64,000 nt of DNA, from contig NZ_CP024608.1 of assembly GCF_002752675.1 (NCBI RefSeq), positions 2,728,001-2,792,000 of the forward strand, read 5' to 3'. The DNA comes from Massilia violaceinigra (GTDB taxonomy: Bacteria > Pseudomonadota > Gammaproteobacteria > Burkholderiales > Burkholderiaceae_D). The notes beneath the pieces are model-generated. The model was given only the letters and a program-made list of their open reading frames with translations. It searched no databases and was not told where the DNA came from. Below are positions 34,601 to 43,243 of the stretch, piece after piece. A program made the translations under genes and the position numbers. Positions within the stretch are counted from its first letter, which is position 1. Every line of letters begins with the position of its first letter.

Positions 34601-37492
34601 CTGGTGGCAGAGCCGCCAGTGATGCCGGAACGCGAATCGGCCGTGGCGCAGACCCCGTCCGAGCCGGAAGTCGACGCGATCGACGCCCTGTTCGGCGAGG
34701 AAGACCCGTTCGATGTGCCGCTGCTGGACAATCCGGAACCGGCGCAGCCGGTGGTGCAGGAACACCAGGATGCATTGCTCGAAGCCGAGCCGGTGATCGA
34801 AGCCGAACCGGTGTTCGACGAGCCGGTGATCGAAGCCGAAGCCGTGATCGAAGCCGAACCGGTGGCCGAAGATCTGGTCCTTGAAGCCGAGCCAGTGCTT
34901 GAAGAGCAGCTGATCGAAGAAGCTGCGCTTGAAGCCGAACTGCTGGTTGAAGAGCCAGCGGCCGAAGAACCTGTGCTTGAAGCCGAGCCAGTGCTTGAAG
35001 AGCAGCTGATCGAAGAAGCTGCGCTTGAAGCCGAACTGCTGGTTGAAGAGCCAGTGGCCGAAGAAGCTGTGCTTGAAGCAGAGCCGGTGGTCGAAGAGCC
35101 GGTGATCGAAGAAGCCGTGCTCGAAGCCGAGCCGGTCGTCGAAGCGGAACCGGCAGCAGTCGTGCCGATGCAGCCGATGACGGCGCATGTACCGCTGCTC
35201 GAAGCGTTGTTGCAGCCGGAATCGGATACGCCAGCCGCGCCTGCGGTGGCCGAAACGGCCTTCGCCGATGACCTTGACGTCGACCTGCTGCCAGTGTTCC
35301 TGGAAGAGGGTACCGACCTGTTGCCGGAAATCGGCAACAACCTGCGCAAGTGGCAGCAGAATCCGTCCGATACCACCCCGGTACAGCAGCTTCTGCGTAC
35401 GCTGCACACGGTCAAGGGCAGTGCACGGATGGCCGGTGCGATGCGCCTCGGTCAGCACACCCACGAGATCGAAACGCAGATCGAGAACATGGTCCACGCC
35501 GGAACGTCGACGCCAGCCGCGTTCGACGAACTGATGGCCAACTACGATCACGCGCTTTTGCTGTTCGAACAATTGCAGCAGCCTGCCCTCGGCGTCGTGC
35601 CGGTGCCAGGCCTGGCTGCGGCGGCCGCCGGCAGCGTGGACGATGCTCACGCCGCCCAGACCCGTACGCCGCTGGTGCGTGTGCGTGCCGACATTCTGGA
35701 CCGCCTGGTCAACCAGGCCGGTGAAGTGTCGATCACGCGTTCGAAGCTGGAAAGCCAGGTCTCGACCCTGAAGGCCTCGCTGAGCGACTTCTCGGACAAT
35801 CTGGGACGCTTGCGTCGCCAGCTGCGCGAAGTCGAGATGCAGGCGGAATCGCAGATTTCGTCGCGTATGTCGATTTCCAGCGAACGCGAATTCGATCCGC
35901 TCGAATTCGACCGCTTTACCCGTCTGCAGGAACTGACGCGGATGATGGCCGAATCGGTGAACGACGTTGCGTCGTTCCACGAAAGCCTGACGCGCACGGT
36001 CGACGGCGCCACCGACGACTTGAACGTGCAGTCGCGCCTGACGCGCGATCTGCAGCAGGATCTGATGCGGGTGCGGATGGTGCAGTTTGCCAGCCTGTCG
36101 GAGCGTCTGTTCCGCGTGGCGCGCCAGACGGCGAAAGAAATCGACAAACGGGTCAATCTGGATATCCGGGGTGGCACGGTCGAAATCGACCGCAGCGTTC
36201 TGGAGCAGATGGCGGCACCGTTCGAGCACTTGCTGCGTAACGCCATCGTGCACGGTATCGAATCGCGTGCACGCCGTGGTGCGGCCGGCAAGGCCGAAAC
36301 GGGCGAGCTGCTGATCCAGGTCAGCCAGCAGGGTAACGAGGTGGTCATCCAGTTCAACGATGACGGCGCAGGTCTGGACCTGTCGCGTATTCGCACCAAG
36401 GCACGTGAAAACGGGCTGCTGGCGCCGAATGCCATCGTCACCGACGCCGAAGCGGCCGACCTGATTTTCGAACCGGGCTTCTCGACCGCCGATGCGCTGA
36501 CCGAACTGGCCGGCCGCGGCGTGGGTATGGACGTGGTGCGCTCGCAAGCGCAAGCGCTTGGCGGCCGGGTGGCGATTGCCACCGAGGCAGGCAAGGGCGC
36601 GCGCTTCACGATTCACCTGCCGCTGACGCTTGCGGTCACCCAGGTCGTGCTGACCACCAGCGGTTCCAAGACGTTTGCACTGCCGTCGATTCTGGTGGAG
36701 CAGGTACTGCAGATGAAAGAAGCGGCCGTCAACGCCGCGCACGCCGAAGGTTTCGTGGAGTTCCAGGGCCAGAAGGTGGCGCTGCATTATCTGCCGACTT
36801 TGCTGGGCGATGCCGAAGCGCGTCCGCTGTCGCAGCGTTCCTGCCCGGTGATGGTGCTCAAGAGCGGCGCCGACCGCCTGGCGGTGCAGGTTGACGATAT
36901 CCAGGGTAACCGCGAGGTCGTTATTAAGAATATCGGACCGCAGTTGTCCCGCATGATCGGCATTTCCGGTGCGACGGTGCTCGGCTCGGGCGATATCGTG
37001 CTGATTCTTAATCCGGTGGCCTTGTCGCATCACCTCGACCATCATCCGCAAATGCGCCAGCGCATTGTCGTGGAAACGACGGCGGCGGTGCCTGAGACGC
37101 GTGCAGCCGACTTTGTCATCATGGTGGTCGACGATTCGCTGACCGTGCGCAAAGTGACCCAGCGTTTGCTGGAGCGCGAGGGTTACCAGGTGGTGCTGGC
37201 CAAGGACGGCGTCGATGCGCTCGAACATCTGCAAGAGACGGTGCCGCACCTGATGCTGGTCGATATCGAGATGCCGCGCATGGATGGTTTCGATTTGACG
37301 CGCAATATTCGCGGTAACAGCGGCACCAACGAGATCCCGATCATCATGATCACCTCGCGTACCGCGGACAAGCACCGCAACTACGCGCTGGATCTGGGTG
37401 TGAATGCCTACTTCGGTAAGCCGTTCCAGGAAGATATGCTGCTGGCGGCGATTGCCGGTTTGCTCAATCGCGAGATGCCGGTAGCGCATTAA
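31631..37492 (+). CDS. pilL: CheA-like hybrid histidine kinase PilL/ChpA
   Basis: 1953-residue kinase of the pilus chemosensory system. A degenerate Hpt-like helix bundle lies at the N-terminus (about 30-85). Three Hpt domains with apparent phospho-His follow: FHTLKGSGRM (His673), AHTLAGTSAT (His883) and LHTVKGSARM (His1259). An acidic repeat linker (about 1050-1175) separates the last two. Then come the CheA dimerisation helices (about 1350-1450), the ATPase with N box LLRNAIVHGIE (about 1535) and DDGAGLD/GRGVGMD boxes, a CheW domain (about 1660-1800) and a receiver with Asp1878 in LVDIEMPRMDGFD. The Hpt array implies multistep phosphotransfer to PilG/PilH. It is followed by a terminator. 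Confidence 0.94.
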   Translation: MTTTDNSHVPQFDTGPLSWVMSEIRDALGRSNTALAEAAEHTAEAQASSLKHAKAYLHQAHGALQMVDVDGAGAMTEAAENALDRFKDGLLDCTPERAQVIAHAYQAVIEYLEELLSGAPQQPARLFPYYRALKEMLGADRIHPADLFFADLSAPVSLKRHVAPDSAPDYAACRTRFEKALLPFLKSADQAGQRQHAQVLLEAIAHVADAQDQPLPRTFWMAMQGFAELVAEGHLASDLYVKQLFGLINLQIRRLSQGQVSLPETMLRDALFFMAAVPNPPPTALALRRAYHLDGMVPADYDTRRYGRIDAEALKTAKEALAKAKSNWDRLSVEPLPALETEFEELLATLAEAGDKLGAPALARLQQQMVRVTKDSAASKRNSVFSLEMATAMLFIENSLDKIRQLPDDFDAHAEVIGARLLAIGAGETPPEAPQWQGDLSRRIQHEQTVAVLAAEMKNGLRQVEKVLDDYYSDTSKRATLAQIDPVLHQLQGAVAILDQEDAMRAALHVKDAVRTLAAAEGNPELEAASLQNIAQNVGALGFFVDMLAKNVDEARERFTFDSNDGMLRAVPFEKPAHGESQFDQEPVLEIEAAPVAEAPAPAAPVEVEEQIKAPVVVAAPAPPGDDEIEAELLEIFISEAQEVLAFVGSTLPAAQSMPTNMETLTMLRRSFHTLKGSGRMVGLNNFAEGAAAVEKVMNLWLSEERAADATLLALLTRATADMTVWVEQLATTGSSQRTSEALVAAAERVQHGEAFSMDAAPAEATPAMADEPVQAATPVDEHHDEHFAIDDSFEPMILDDIIALPATESAAPGNVIDFPVPGTLAAADDNTKRIGELEIPLPLYNIYLAETDELVRLLSQDFAEWRHEPQRQVTPEAEKAAHTLAGTSATVGFHALREIAYEVEMVLKSPAPVFDDAQRDLLDETIDRVRQMLQRFALGELAPAEPDLVARLHVLREQLAAQEAAAVFAGADEDLARRLDGLFADTLDSLVAEPPVMPERESAVAQTPSEPEVDAIDALFGEEDPFDVPLLDNPEPAQPVVQEHQDALLEAEPVIEAEPVFDEPVIEAEAVIEAEPVAEDLVLEAEPVLEEQLIEEAALEAELLVEEPAAEEPVLEAEPVLEEQLIEEAALEAELLVEEPVAEEAVLEAEPVVEEPVIEEAVLEAEPVVEAEPAAVVPMQPMTAHVPLLEALLQPESDTPAAPAVAETAFADDLDVDLLPVFLEEGTDLLPEIGNNLRKWQQNPSDTTPVQQLLRTLHTVKGSARMAGAMRLGQHTHEIETQIENMVHAGTSTPAAFDELMANYDHALLLFEQLQQPALGVVPVPGLAAAAAGSVDDAHAAQTRTPLVRVRADILDRLVNQAGEVSITRSKLESQVSTLKASLSDFSDNLGRLRRQLREVEMQAESQISSRMSISSEREFDPLEFDRFTRLQELTRMMAESVNDVASFHESLTRTVDGATDDLNVQSRLTRDLQQDLMRVRMVQFASLSERLFRVARQTAKEIDKRVNLDIRGGTVEIDRSVLEQMAAPFEHLLRNAIVHGIESRARRGAAGKAETGELLIQVSQQGNEVVIQFNDDGAGLDLSRIRTKARENGLLAPNAIVTDAEAADLIFEPGFSTADALTELAGRGVGMDVVRSQAQALGGRVAIATEAGKGARFTIHLPLTLAVTQVVLTTSGSKTFALPSILVEQVLQMKEAAVNAAHAEGFVEFQGQKVALHYLPTLLGDAEARPLSQRSCPVMVLKSGADRLAVQVDDIQGNREVVIKNIGPQLSRMIGISGATVLGSGDIVLILNPVALSHHLDHHPQMRQRIVVETTAAVPETRAADFVIMVVDDSLTVRKVTQRLLEREGYQVVLAKDGVDALEHLQETVPHLMLVDIEMPRMDGFDLTRNIRGNSGTNEIPIIMITSRTADKHRNYALDLGVNAYFGKPFQEDMLLAAIAGLLNREMPVAH
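34881..35088. repeat. 96-base tandem repeat in the pilL linker
   Basis: Two nearly identical units start at 34881 and 34977, and a partial third starts at 35073, with an exact period of 96 bases (32 codons). They encode an acidic unit of the type LEAEPVLEEQLIEEAALEAE. A shorter Glu/Pro/Val repetition precedes it from about 34780. Confidence 0.9.
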
Positions 37493-37510
37493 GCGGTAGG
37501 CGGCACAAAC

Positions 37511-37552
37511 AAAAACGCCCTGCACCATTCGATTGGTGAAGGGCGTTTTTTA
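37511..37552. terminator. Bidirectional terminator between pilL and phr
   Basis: Perfect 11-bp outer stem AAAAACGCCCT / AGGGCGTTTTT with an inner CACCA/TGGTG stem, and T-runs on both strands. It is placed between the convergent pilL and photolyase genes. Confidence 0.9.
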
Positions 37553-37587
37553 TTTCGTTACCCTACAAGCCGCCGTTCCGCCACCAG

Positions 37588-37693
37588 CCCGTCGTTCCCG
37601 CGCCAAGGCGGCACTCGGCGGGAACCCAAGTTCCCTCTCTGTAGTCTCGGGTGGAACACGAAACTTGGGTTCCCGCCTGCGCGGGAACGACGG
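37588..37693. repeat. Long palindromic repeat (GTCGTTCCCGCG family)
   Basis: The outer arms CCGTCGTTCCCGCG and CGCGGGAACGACGG are inverted, and inside them GGGAACCCAAGTT faces AACTTGGGTTCCC. The two halves read as a long stem with interruptions. The same design recurs at 62539-62627 with C for T substitutions. It is likely a dispersed intergenic REP/BIME-like element. Confidence 0.85.
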
Positions 37694-37702
37694 TGGCTGC
37701 AG

Positions 37703-39157
37703 TTATCCCGCCTTCACCACCGCATACCGCTCCAGCGTCTTCGCCCGCGCCTCGTCATGCCTGACAATCGGCGCCGGATAATCCTTCCCCAGCACGACCT
37801 TCTTCTGCGCCAGCACGATCGGCGGCACGGTCCACGGCGCGTGAATCTCCTTGTCCGACAACCCATCGAGCTGCGGCAGATAACGCCGGATGAACTTCCC
37901 CTTCGCGTCGAACCTCTCGGACTGCGTCACCGGATTAAAAATCCTGAAATAGGGCTGCGCATCGCATCCCGACGACGACGCCCACTGCCATCCCCCATTG
38001 TTCGACGACAGATCGTAGTCGTTCAGATGCAGCGCAAAATACGCTTCTCCGCGGCGCCAGTCGATGCCCAGGTCCTTGATCAGAAAACAGGCCGTGACCA
38101 TGCGCAGGCGGTTATGCATGTAGCCGGTCTGGTTCAACTGCGCCATGGCCGCATCGACCAGCGGATAGCCGGTACGCCCCTCGCACCACGCGGCGAACGC
38201 CTCGTCGGCCTCGGGCCCGGTTTCGAACGCGATCGCATCGTAGGCCGGCTTGAACGCGCGTTCGACGACGTGCGGATGGTTAAACAGAATCATGGCGTAG
38301 AAATCGCGCCAGATCAGTTCCGACAGCCACACCGGCGCGCCTTCGCCGCCAGCCCCGCGCGCAATCAGCTCCGTCACCGTGCGCACCAGATGGCGCAACG
38401 ACAGGGTGCCGAAGCGCAGATGCACCGACAGATACGACGGCCCCTTGACCGCAGGGTAGTTGCGCGCCTCGCCGTAATCGGCAATGCGCCCTATGAAGTC
38501 CTCGAACAGCTGCGCCGCACCGCTCATGCCGGTGGGGATCGACAAGGCCGACAGATTGGTCGGCTCGAAACCGATCTCGCGCAGCGTCGGCAAGGGCGCA
38601 TCGTCCACCGGAGGCGCAAGGCGCGCCGCATGCGGCTCGACCGAATACGGCACCACGCAATCCGGTTCGGCCGCCATGCGTTTGAGCCAGGCGTTCTTGT
38701 ATGGCGTGAACACCGAGAAGTTCTGCCCCGCCAGCGTGAGCACCTCGCTTTTCTCGAAAATGACCTGGTCCTTGTAGCTGAAAAAGCGCCGGCCCTCGGC
38801 CTCCAGGCGGTTCGCCACGGCCGCATCGCGCGCGATCGCCTGCGGCTCGTAGTCGCCGTTGACGAAGACCGCGTCCACGCCCAATTGCGCGGCAAGTGTT
38901 GGAATTGCCTGCGCCGCGTCGGCATGGCGTACGATCAGATAGCCGCCCAATTGACGCAATTCCGCATCGAGTTCGGCCAGGCTGGCATGAATGAACTCGA
39001 CCCGGCGGTCGGCTCGCGGTAAACTATCGAGGATTGTGTTATCGTAAATGACCGCGCAATAAACGCTGTTCGACGACGTTAGCGCATGATGCAATGCGGC
39101 GTGATCGAAGGCGCGCAAATCGCGGCGGAACCAGACGAGCGATTTACTCAATGTCAT
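37703..39157 (-). CDS. phr: Deoxyribodipyrimidine photolyase
   Basis: 484-residue FAD enzyme that uses blue light to split cyclobutane pyrimidine dimers. The ATG at 39157 gives MTLSKSLVWFRRDLRAFDHAAL, the photolyase N-terminal domain. The FAD-binding C-terminal domain has SVHLRFGTLSLRHLVR (about residues 239-254), WLSELIWRDFYAMIL (about 270), TGYPLVDAAMAQLNQTGYMHNRLRM (over about 322-346) and NNGGWQWASSSGCDAQPYFRIFNP (about 378-401). A TTG at 39175 would add six residues. It is monocistronic and divergent from yqgE. Confidence 0.95.
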   Translation of the reverse strand: MTLSKSLVWFRRDLRAFDHAALHHALTSSNSVYCAVIYDNTILDSLPRADRRVEFIHASLAELDAELRQLGGYLIVRHADAAQAIPTLAAQLGVDAVFVNGDYEPQAIARDAAVANRLEAEGRRFFSYKDQVIFEKSEVLTLAGQNFSVFTPYKNAWLKRMAAEPDCVVPYSVEPHAARLAPPVDDAPLPTLREIGFEPTNLSALSIPTGMSGAAQLFEDFIGRIADYGEARNYPAVKGPSYLSVHLRFGTLSLRHLVRTVTELIARGAGGEGAPVWLSELIWRDFYAMILFNHPHVVERAFKPAYDAIAFETGPEADEAFAAWCEGRTGYPLVDAAMAQLNQTGYMHNRLRMVTACFLIKDLGIDWRRGEAYFALHLNDYDLSSNNGGWQWASSSGCDAQPYFRIFNPVTQSERFDAKGKFIRRYLPQLDGLSDKEIHAPWTVPPIVLAQKKVVLGKDYPAPIVRHDEARAKTLERYAVVKAG

Positions 39158-39338
39158 GATGGTGTTCGGTGTCAAGAAGGGAAGGGGAATTATCGGCTAC
39201 CATCGCAGTTAGCTGCGCGCGTGATGGCGCTTCCGGTGGTGGAGGCCGCAAATCAGTGTAAACTATCGAAAATTCCATCGTTTGCAAGCCCGGATACTAG
39301 CAGTAAACATCAGAGAGCGAGCAGAGAGAGTGACGCGT

Positions 39339-40001
39339 ATGAAGAAAAGCAAAATCGGCAAAACTCTGCCCGTGCCCGGCATGTCGCAGGACGACGAGGT
39401 TCGTCTCGACGAGGGCAATGCCATGGCATCGGCGTCCACCTTGAACCTGGCAAATCATTTCCTGATAGCGATGCCATCGATGCAGGACCCGATTTTCGGC
39501 GGCACCGTGGTCTACATCTGCGAGCACAACGACAAAGGCGTGCTTGGTGTCGTCATCAACAAGCCGACCGACATGACCATGGAAGTGCTGTTCGAGCGCA
39601 TCGACCTGAAACTGGCCGACGGCCTGCGCACGGCCGTCGTCAACGAACCGATCATGTTCGGCGGCCCGGTGCAGGACGACCGCGGCTTCGTGCTGCACAC
39701 GCCCGGCGCGCGCTATTCATCGTCGCTGACGGTGACCGAGGACGTGGCCTTCACCACCTCGATCGACGTGCTCGAAGCGGTGGCCAACGGCGACGGCCCC
39801 CAGCGCCTGCTGGTCTCCATCGGCTACGCCGGCTGGAGCCCGGGCCAGCTGGAAGATGAAATCGGCCGCAATGGCTGGCTGACGGTGGGCGCCGACGCCC
39901 ACGTGCTGTTCGACCTGCCGATCGAGGAGCGCTACAACGCCGCCATTAAACTGCTTGGCATCGACCCGCTGATGCTCGCCTCCGAGGCCGGCCATGCTTG
40001 A
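39339..40001 (+). CDS. YqgE/AlgH family protein (UPF0301)
   Basis: 220-residue conserved soluble protein. It has LANHFLIAMPSMQDPIFGGTVVYICEHN (split over about residues 37-64), GVVINKPTDM (about 71-80), MFGGPVQDDRGFVLH (about 106-120) and SIGYAGWSPGQLEDE (about 161-175), all hallmarks of the family. No biochemical role is settled. The start at 39339 is preceded by AGAGAGAG; the first roughly 35 residues are a basic, variable extension. Cotranscribed with ruvX, the usual neighbour. Confidence 0.9.
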   Translation: MKKSKIGKTLPVPGMSQDDEVRLDEGNAMASASTLNLANHFLIAMPSMQDPIFGGTVVYICEHNDKGVLGVVINKPTDMTMEVLFERIDLKLADGLRTAVVNEPIMFGGPVQDDRGFVLHTPGARYSSSLTVTEDVAFTTSIDVLEAVANGDGPQRLLVSIGYAGWSPGQLEDEIGRNGWLTVGADAHVLFDLPIEERYNAAIKLLGIDPLMLASEAGHA

Positions 40002-40432
40002 CCAGCACCACGGGAACTGCGCGCGTGGCTGAAGCGGCGATTGAACTCGTATTCGGCTTCGATTTCGGCATCAAGCGTATTGGGATAGCGATGGGGAACA
40101 CCCTGACCGGTCAGGCGCAGCCGCTCGCGGTGGTCAACGCCATCGACAACGCGGCCCGCTTCAAGCAGATCGGCGACCTGATTGCCGCCTGGGCCCCGGC
40201 CCGCCTGGTGGTGGGCGAACCGCGCCATCCCGACGGCACGGAACACGACATGACGCTGCGCTGCCGCCGCTTCGCCAACCAGCTGCACGGGCGCTTCAAC
40301 CTGCCGGTCACCCTGGTCGACGAACGCTATTCGTCGGCCGTGATTCACGCCAAACGCGGCCAGATCATCGATGACCAAGCCGCCTCCATCATTTTGCAAC
40401 AATACTTTGACGACCATGCCAACAACAACTAA
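39998..40432 (+). CDS. ruvX: Holliday junction resolvase-like / pre-16S rRNA nuclease YqgF
   Basis: 144-residue RNase H-fold nuclease involved in 16S rRNA 5' maturation and possibly junction resolution. Acidic active-site motifs are FGFDFGIKRIGIAMGN (about residues 19-34), VVGEPRH (about 71) and VDERYSSA (about 107-114), with a terminal DDQAASIILQQYFDD. The TTG at 39998 overlaps the yqgE stop (TTGA); a GTG at 40025 is the alternative start. It overlaps pyrR by 17 bases. Confidence 0.9.
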   Translation: MTSTTGTARVAEAAIELVFGFDFGIKRIGIAMGNTLTGQAQPLAVVNAIDNAARFKQIGDLIAAWAPARLVVGEPRHPDGTEHDMTLRCRRFANQLHGRFNLPVTLVDERYSSAVIHAKRGQIIDDQAASIILQQYFDDHANNN

Positions 40433-40934
40433 GCAGTTCGACGCCGAGGCGCTGTACCAGACGCTGCTCGGCCAGGTGCGCGACGGCTTGCACGGGGTGC
40501 AGGACGCGGCGATCATCGGCATTCACTCGGGCGGCGCCTGGCTGGCCGAACGCCTCGCGGCCGATCTGGGCCTGAAGGACCGCCTGGGCTTCATCGACGT
40601 CTCGTTTTACCGCGACGACTTTGCCAAGAAGGGCCTGCATCCGGACGTAAAGCCGACCCACATCCTGTTCAACGTCGACCGCGCTCACATCGTGCTGGTG
40701 GACGACGTGCTGTACACCGGGCGCACCACGCGCGCGGCCATCAATGTGCTGTTCGACTATGGCCGTCCGGCGCGCATCATGCTGGCGGCGTTGGCCGACC
40801 GCGGCGGGCGCGAGCTGCCGGTGGCGGCCGATTTCGTCGCCACCTCGGTCGCGCTGGAAGCCAATCAGTCGCTCGCGCTGGCGCGTGCCGGCGACGGGCA
40901 ATTTTCGCTCACCATAGAAGAAGACCATGCTTAA
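40416..40934 (+). CDS. pyrR: PyrR-type uracil phosphoribosyltransferase/regulator
   Basis: 172-residue PRTase-fold protein. The PRPP-binding loop [22 protein letters not shown] lies about residues 89-110. An N-terminal [14 protein letters not shown] and the flexible-loop segment [13 protein letters not shown] (about 60-72) are typical of PyrR. In Gram-positive bacteria PyrR controls pyr attenuation; in betaproteobacteria it precedes pyrB and may act as UPRTase or regulator, with no attenuator visible here. The ATG at 40416 lies inside the end of ruvX, and the stop overlaps pyrB. Confidence 0.92.
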   Translation: MPTTTKQFDAEALYQTLLGQVRDGLHGVQDAAIIGIHSGGAWLAERLAADLGLKDRLGFIDVSFYRDDFAKKGLHPDVKPTHILFNVDRAHIVLVDDVLYTGRTTRAAINVLFDYGRPARIMLAALADRGGRELPVAADFVATSVALEANQSLALARAGDGQFSLTIEEDHA

Positions 40935-41892
40935 TCCGCAACTGAATAAAAATGGCGAACTGCAGCACCTGTTAAGCATCGAAGGGCTGCCCAAATCGAT
41001 CGTCAATCATATCCTCGACACGGCGTCGAGCTTTGTCGGCATCTCCGACCGTGAAGTGAAGAAGGTGCCGCTCATGCGCGGCAAGAGCGTGTTCAACCTG
41101 TTCTTCGAGAACTCCACGCGCACCCGCACCACCTTCGAGATCGCGTCCAAGCGCCTCTCGGCCGACGTCATCAACCTCAATATCCAGGCGTCGTCGGCCA
41201 GCAAGGGCGAGTCGCTGCTCGACACCATCGACAATCTGTCGGCCATGCACGCCGATATGTTCGTGGTGCGCCATGCGCAGTCGGGCGCGCCCTACCTGAT
41301 CGCCAAGCACCTGATCGATACGAAGCAGTCGCACGTCCACGTGGTCAACGCGGGCGATGGCCGCCACGCGCACCCGACCCAGGGCTTGCTCGACATGTAC
41401 ACGATCCGCCACTACAAGAAGGACTTCACCAACCTGCGCGTGGCCATCGTGGGCGACATCCTGCACAGCCGCGTGGCGCGTTCCGACATCCATGCCCTGA
41501 CCACCCTGGGCGTGCCGGAAGTGCGCGCCATCGGCCCGCATACCTTGCTGCCGGGCGGGCTGGAACAGATGGGCGTGCGCGTGTTCACCAACATGGACGA
41601 GGGCCTGAAAGACGTCGACGTGATCATCATGCTGCGCCTGCAGAACGAACGCATGAGCGGCGCGCTGCTGCCGTCGGCGCAGGAGTATTTCAAGAGCTAC
41701 GGCCTCACGCCCGAGCGCCTGGCGCTGGCCAAGCCCGATGCGATCGTGATGCATCCGGGCCCGATGAACCGGGGCGTGGAAATCGATTCGGCGGTGGCCG
41801 ATGGCGCGCAGGCGGTGATTTTGCCGCAGGTGACGTTCGGGATCGCGGTACGGATGGCGGTAATGAGTATTCTGGCAGGAGCGCAAGGGTGA
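40927..41892 (+). CDS. pyrB: Aspartate carbamoyltransferase catalytic subunit
   Basis: 321-residue enzyme condensing carbamoyl phosphate with aspartate, the first committed step of pyrimidine synthesis. The carbamoyl-phosphate loop [12 protein letters not shown] lies about residues 59-70, [11 protein letters not shown] (about 89-99) contributes the adjacent subunit loop, and [12 protein letters not shown] (about 144-155) and [12 protein letters not shown] (about 277-288) complete the site. It overlaps pyrR by eight bases and pyrC' by four. No pyrI is present, so assembly probably depends on the PyrC'-like neighbour. Confidence 0.96.
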   Translation: MLNPQLNKNGELQHLLSIEGLPKSIVNHILDTASSFVGISDREVKKVPLMRGKSVFNLFFENSTRTRTTFEIASKRLSADVINLNIQASSASKGESLLDTIDNLSAMHADMFVVRHAQSGAPYLIAKHLIDTKQSHVHVVNAGDGRHAHPTQGLLDMYTIRHYKKDFTNLRVAIVGDILHSRVARSDIHALTTLGVPEVRAIGPHTLLPGGLEQMGVRVFTNMDEGLKDVDVIIMLRLQNERMSGALLPSAQEYFKSYGLTPERLALAKPDAIVMHPGPMNRGVEIDSAVADGAQAVILPQVTFGIAVRMAVMSILAGAQG

Positions 41893-43211
41893 ACGTGAAC
41901 AACCATCTTCATATCAAGAACGGGCGCCTGATCGACCCGGCCAACGGCATCGACGCAGTAACGGATTTGTTTATCATCGACGGCAAGGTCGCTTCGACCG
42001 GCAGCGCCCCGGCCGGATTCAATGCCGGCAACAGCATCGACGCCACCGGCCTGGTGGTCGCTCCCGGCCTGGTCGACCTGTCGGCGCGCCTGCGCGAACC
42101 GGGTTACGAATACAAGGCTACCCTCAAGTCCGAGATGCAGGCGGCGATGCAGGGCGGCGTGACCAGCCTGATTTGCCCGCCCGATACCGATCCGGTGCTG
42201 GACGAACCGGGCCTGGTCGAAATGCTCAAGTACCGCGCCGGCAAACTGCAGCAGGCGCACGTGCACCCGCTGGGCGCGCTGACCATGGGCCTGAAGGGCA
42301 AGGCGCTGACGGAAATGATGGAATTGACGGAAGCGGGCTGCATCGGCTTTTCGCAGGCCGAGGAAGTCATCGAAGACACCACGGTGCTGCTGCGCGCCCT
42401 GCAGTACGCCAAAACCTTCGGCTTCACCGTGTGGGTGCGTCCGCAGGATGCGCACATCGGTCGCGGCGGCATCGCCCACAGCGGGCCGCTGGCGTCGCGC
42501 CTTGGCCTGGCCGGGGTGCCGGTCATGTCCGAGACGATCGCGCTGCACACTGTGTTCGAACTGGTGCGCGCCACCGGCGCGCGCGTGCACCTGTGCCGCA
42601 TGTCGTCCGCCGCCGGCCTGGAGCTGGTGAAGGCGGCCAAGAAGGAAGGCTTGCCGGTCACCTGCGACGTGGCGGTGCACCATGTGCACATGACCGACGC
42701 CGACATCGGTTTTTTCGATTCCAACGCGCGCGTCACGCCGCCGTTTCGCAGCCAGCGCGACCGCGATGCGATCCGCGCCGCCCTGTACGACGGCACCATC
42801 GACGCGATCTGCTCCGACCACACCCCGGTCGACGACGACGAGAAGCTGCTGCCGTTCGGCGAAGCGTCCCCCGGCGCCACCGGGCTGGAACTGCTGCTGT
42901 CGCTGGCGATCAAGTGGGCCGACGATTACGCCGGCATGCAGCACGGCGCTGCCGGGTCAAGCTCCCCGCTGTCGCGCGCCATCGCCAAGATCACGACCGA
43001 TGCGGCACGCATCGCCGGCCTGACGGTGGGCCAGCTTGCGCCAGGCGCTGCCGCCGATGTGGTGGTGTTCGATCCGGCCGCGCGCTGGACGGTCGAAGCG
43101 TCGGCGCTGGCCAGCCAGGGCAAGCACACGCCTTTCCTCGGCTACGAACTGGCCGGGCAGGTCAAGGCGACCATCGTGGGCGGACGCATCGCGTTTCAGC
43201 GCCAGGTTTAG
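41889..43211 (+). CDS. pyrC': Dihydroorotase-like protein (PyrC'), probably inactive
   Basis: 440-residue amidohydrolase-fold protein starting with GTG at 41889 inside the pyrB stop. Active dihydroorotases carry an H-x-H zinc motif before LREPG. Here the segment reads [11 protein letters not shown] (about residues 60-70), so both histidines are replaced. Downstream [25 protein letters not shown] (split over about 306-330) is retained. This matches the pseudo-dihydroorotase that associates with PyrB in the ATCase of Pseudomonas and relatives as a structural partner. A true dihydroorotase must then be encoded elsewhere. Confidence 0.88.
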   Translation: MNVNNHLHIKNGRLIDPANGIDAVTDLFIIDGKVASTGSAPAGFNAGNSIDATGLVVAPGLVDLSARLREPGYEYKATLKSEMQAAMQGGVTSLICPPDTDPVLDEPGLVEMLKYRAGKLQQAHVHPLGALTMGLKGKALTEMMELTEAGCIGFSQAEEVIEDTTVLLRALQYAKTFGFTVWVRPQDAHIGRGGIAHSGPLASRLGLAGVPVMSETIALHTVFELVRATGARVHLCRMSSAAGLELVKAAKKEGLPVTCDVAVHHVHMTDADIGFFDSNARVTPPFRSQRDRDAIRAALYDGTIDAICSDHTPVDDDEKLLPFGEASPGATGLELLLSLAIKWADDYAGMQHGAAGSSSPLSRAIAKITTDAARIAGLTVGQLAPGAAADVVVFDPAARWTVEASALASQGKHTPFLGYELAGQVKATIVGGRIAFQRQV

Positions 43212-43243
43212 CACTTAAAGTGGCATGCGGCGCATAACGCCGC

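Noticed and set aside
29243..37528. A 2761-codon open frame on the minus strand opposite pilI-pilJ-pilL
   Set aside because: It mirrors real plus-strand domains (MCP, Hpt, CheA) in a GC-rich genome where third-position bias keeps the opposite frame free of stops. The translation is His/Arg/Gln-rich with no recognisable family.
37588..37693. Insertion-sequence terminal repeats
   Set aside because: No transposase gene or target-site duplication is seen; the element is a compact intergenic palindrome like the one at 62.5 kb.
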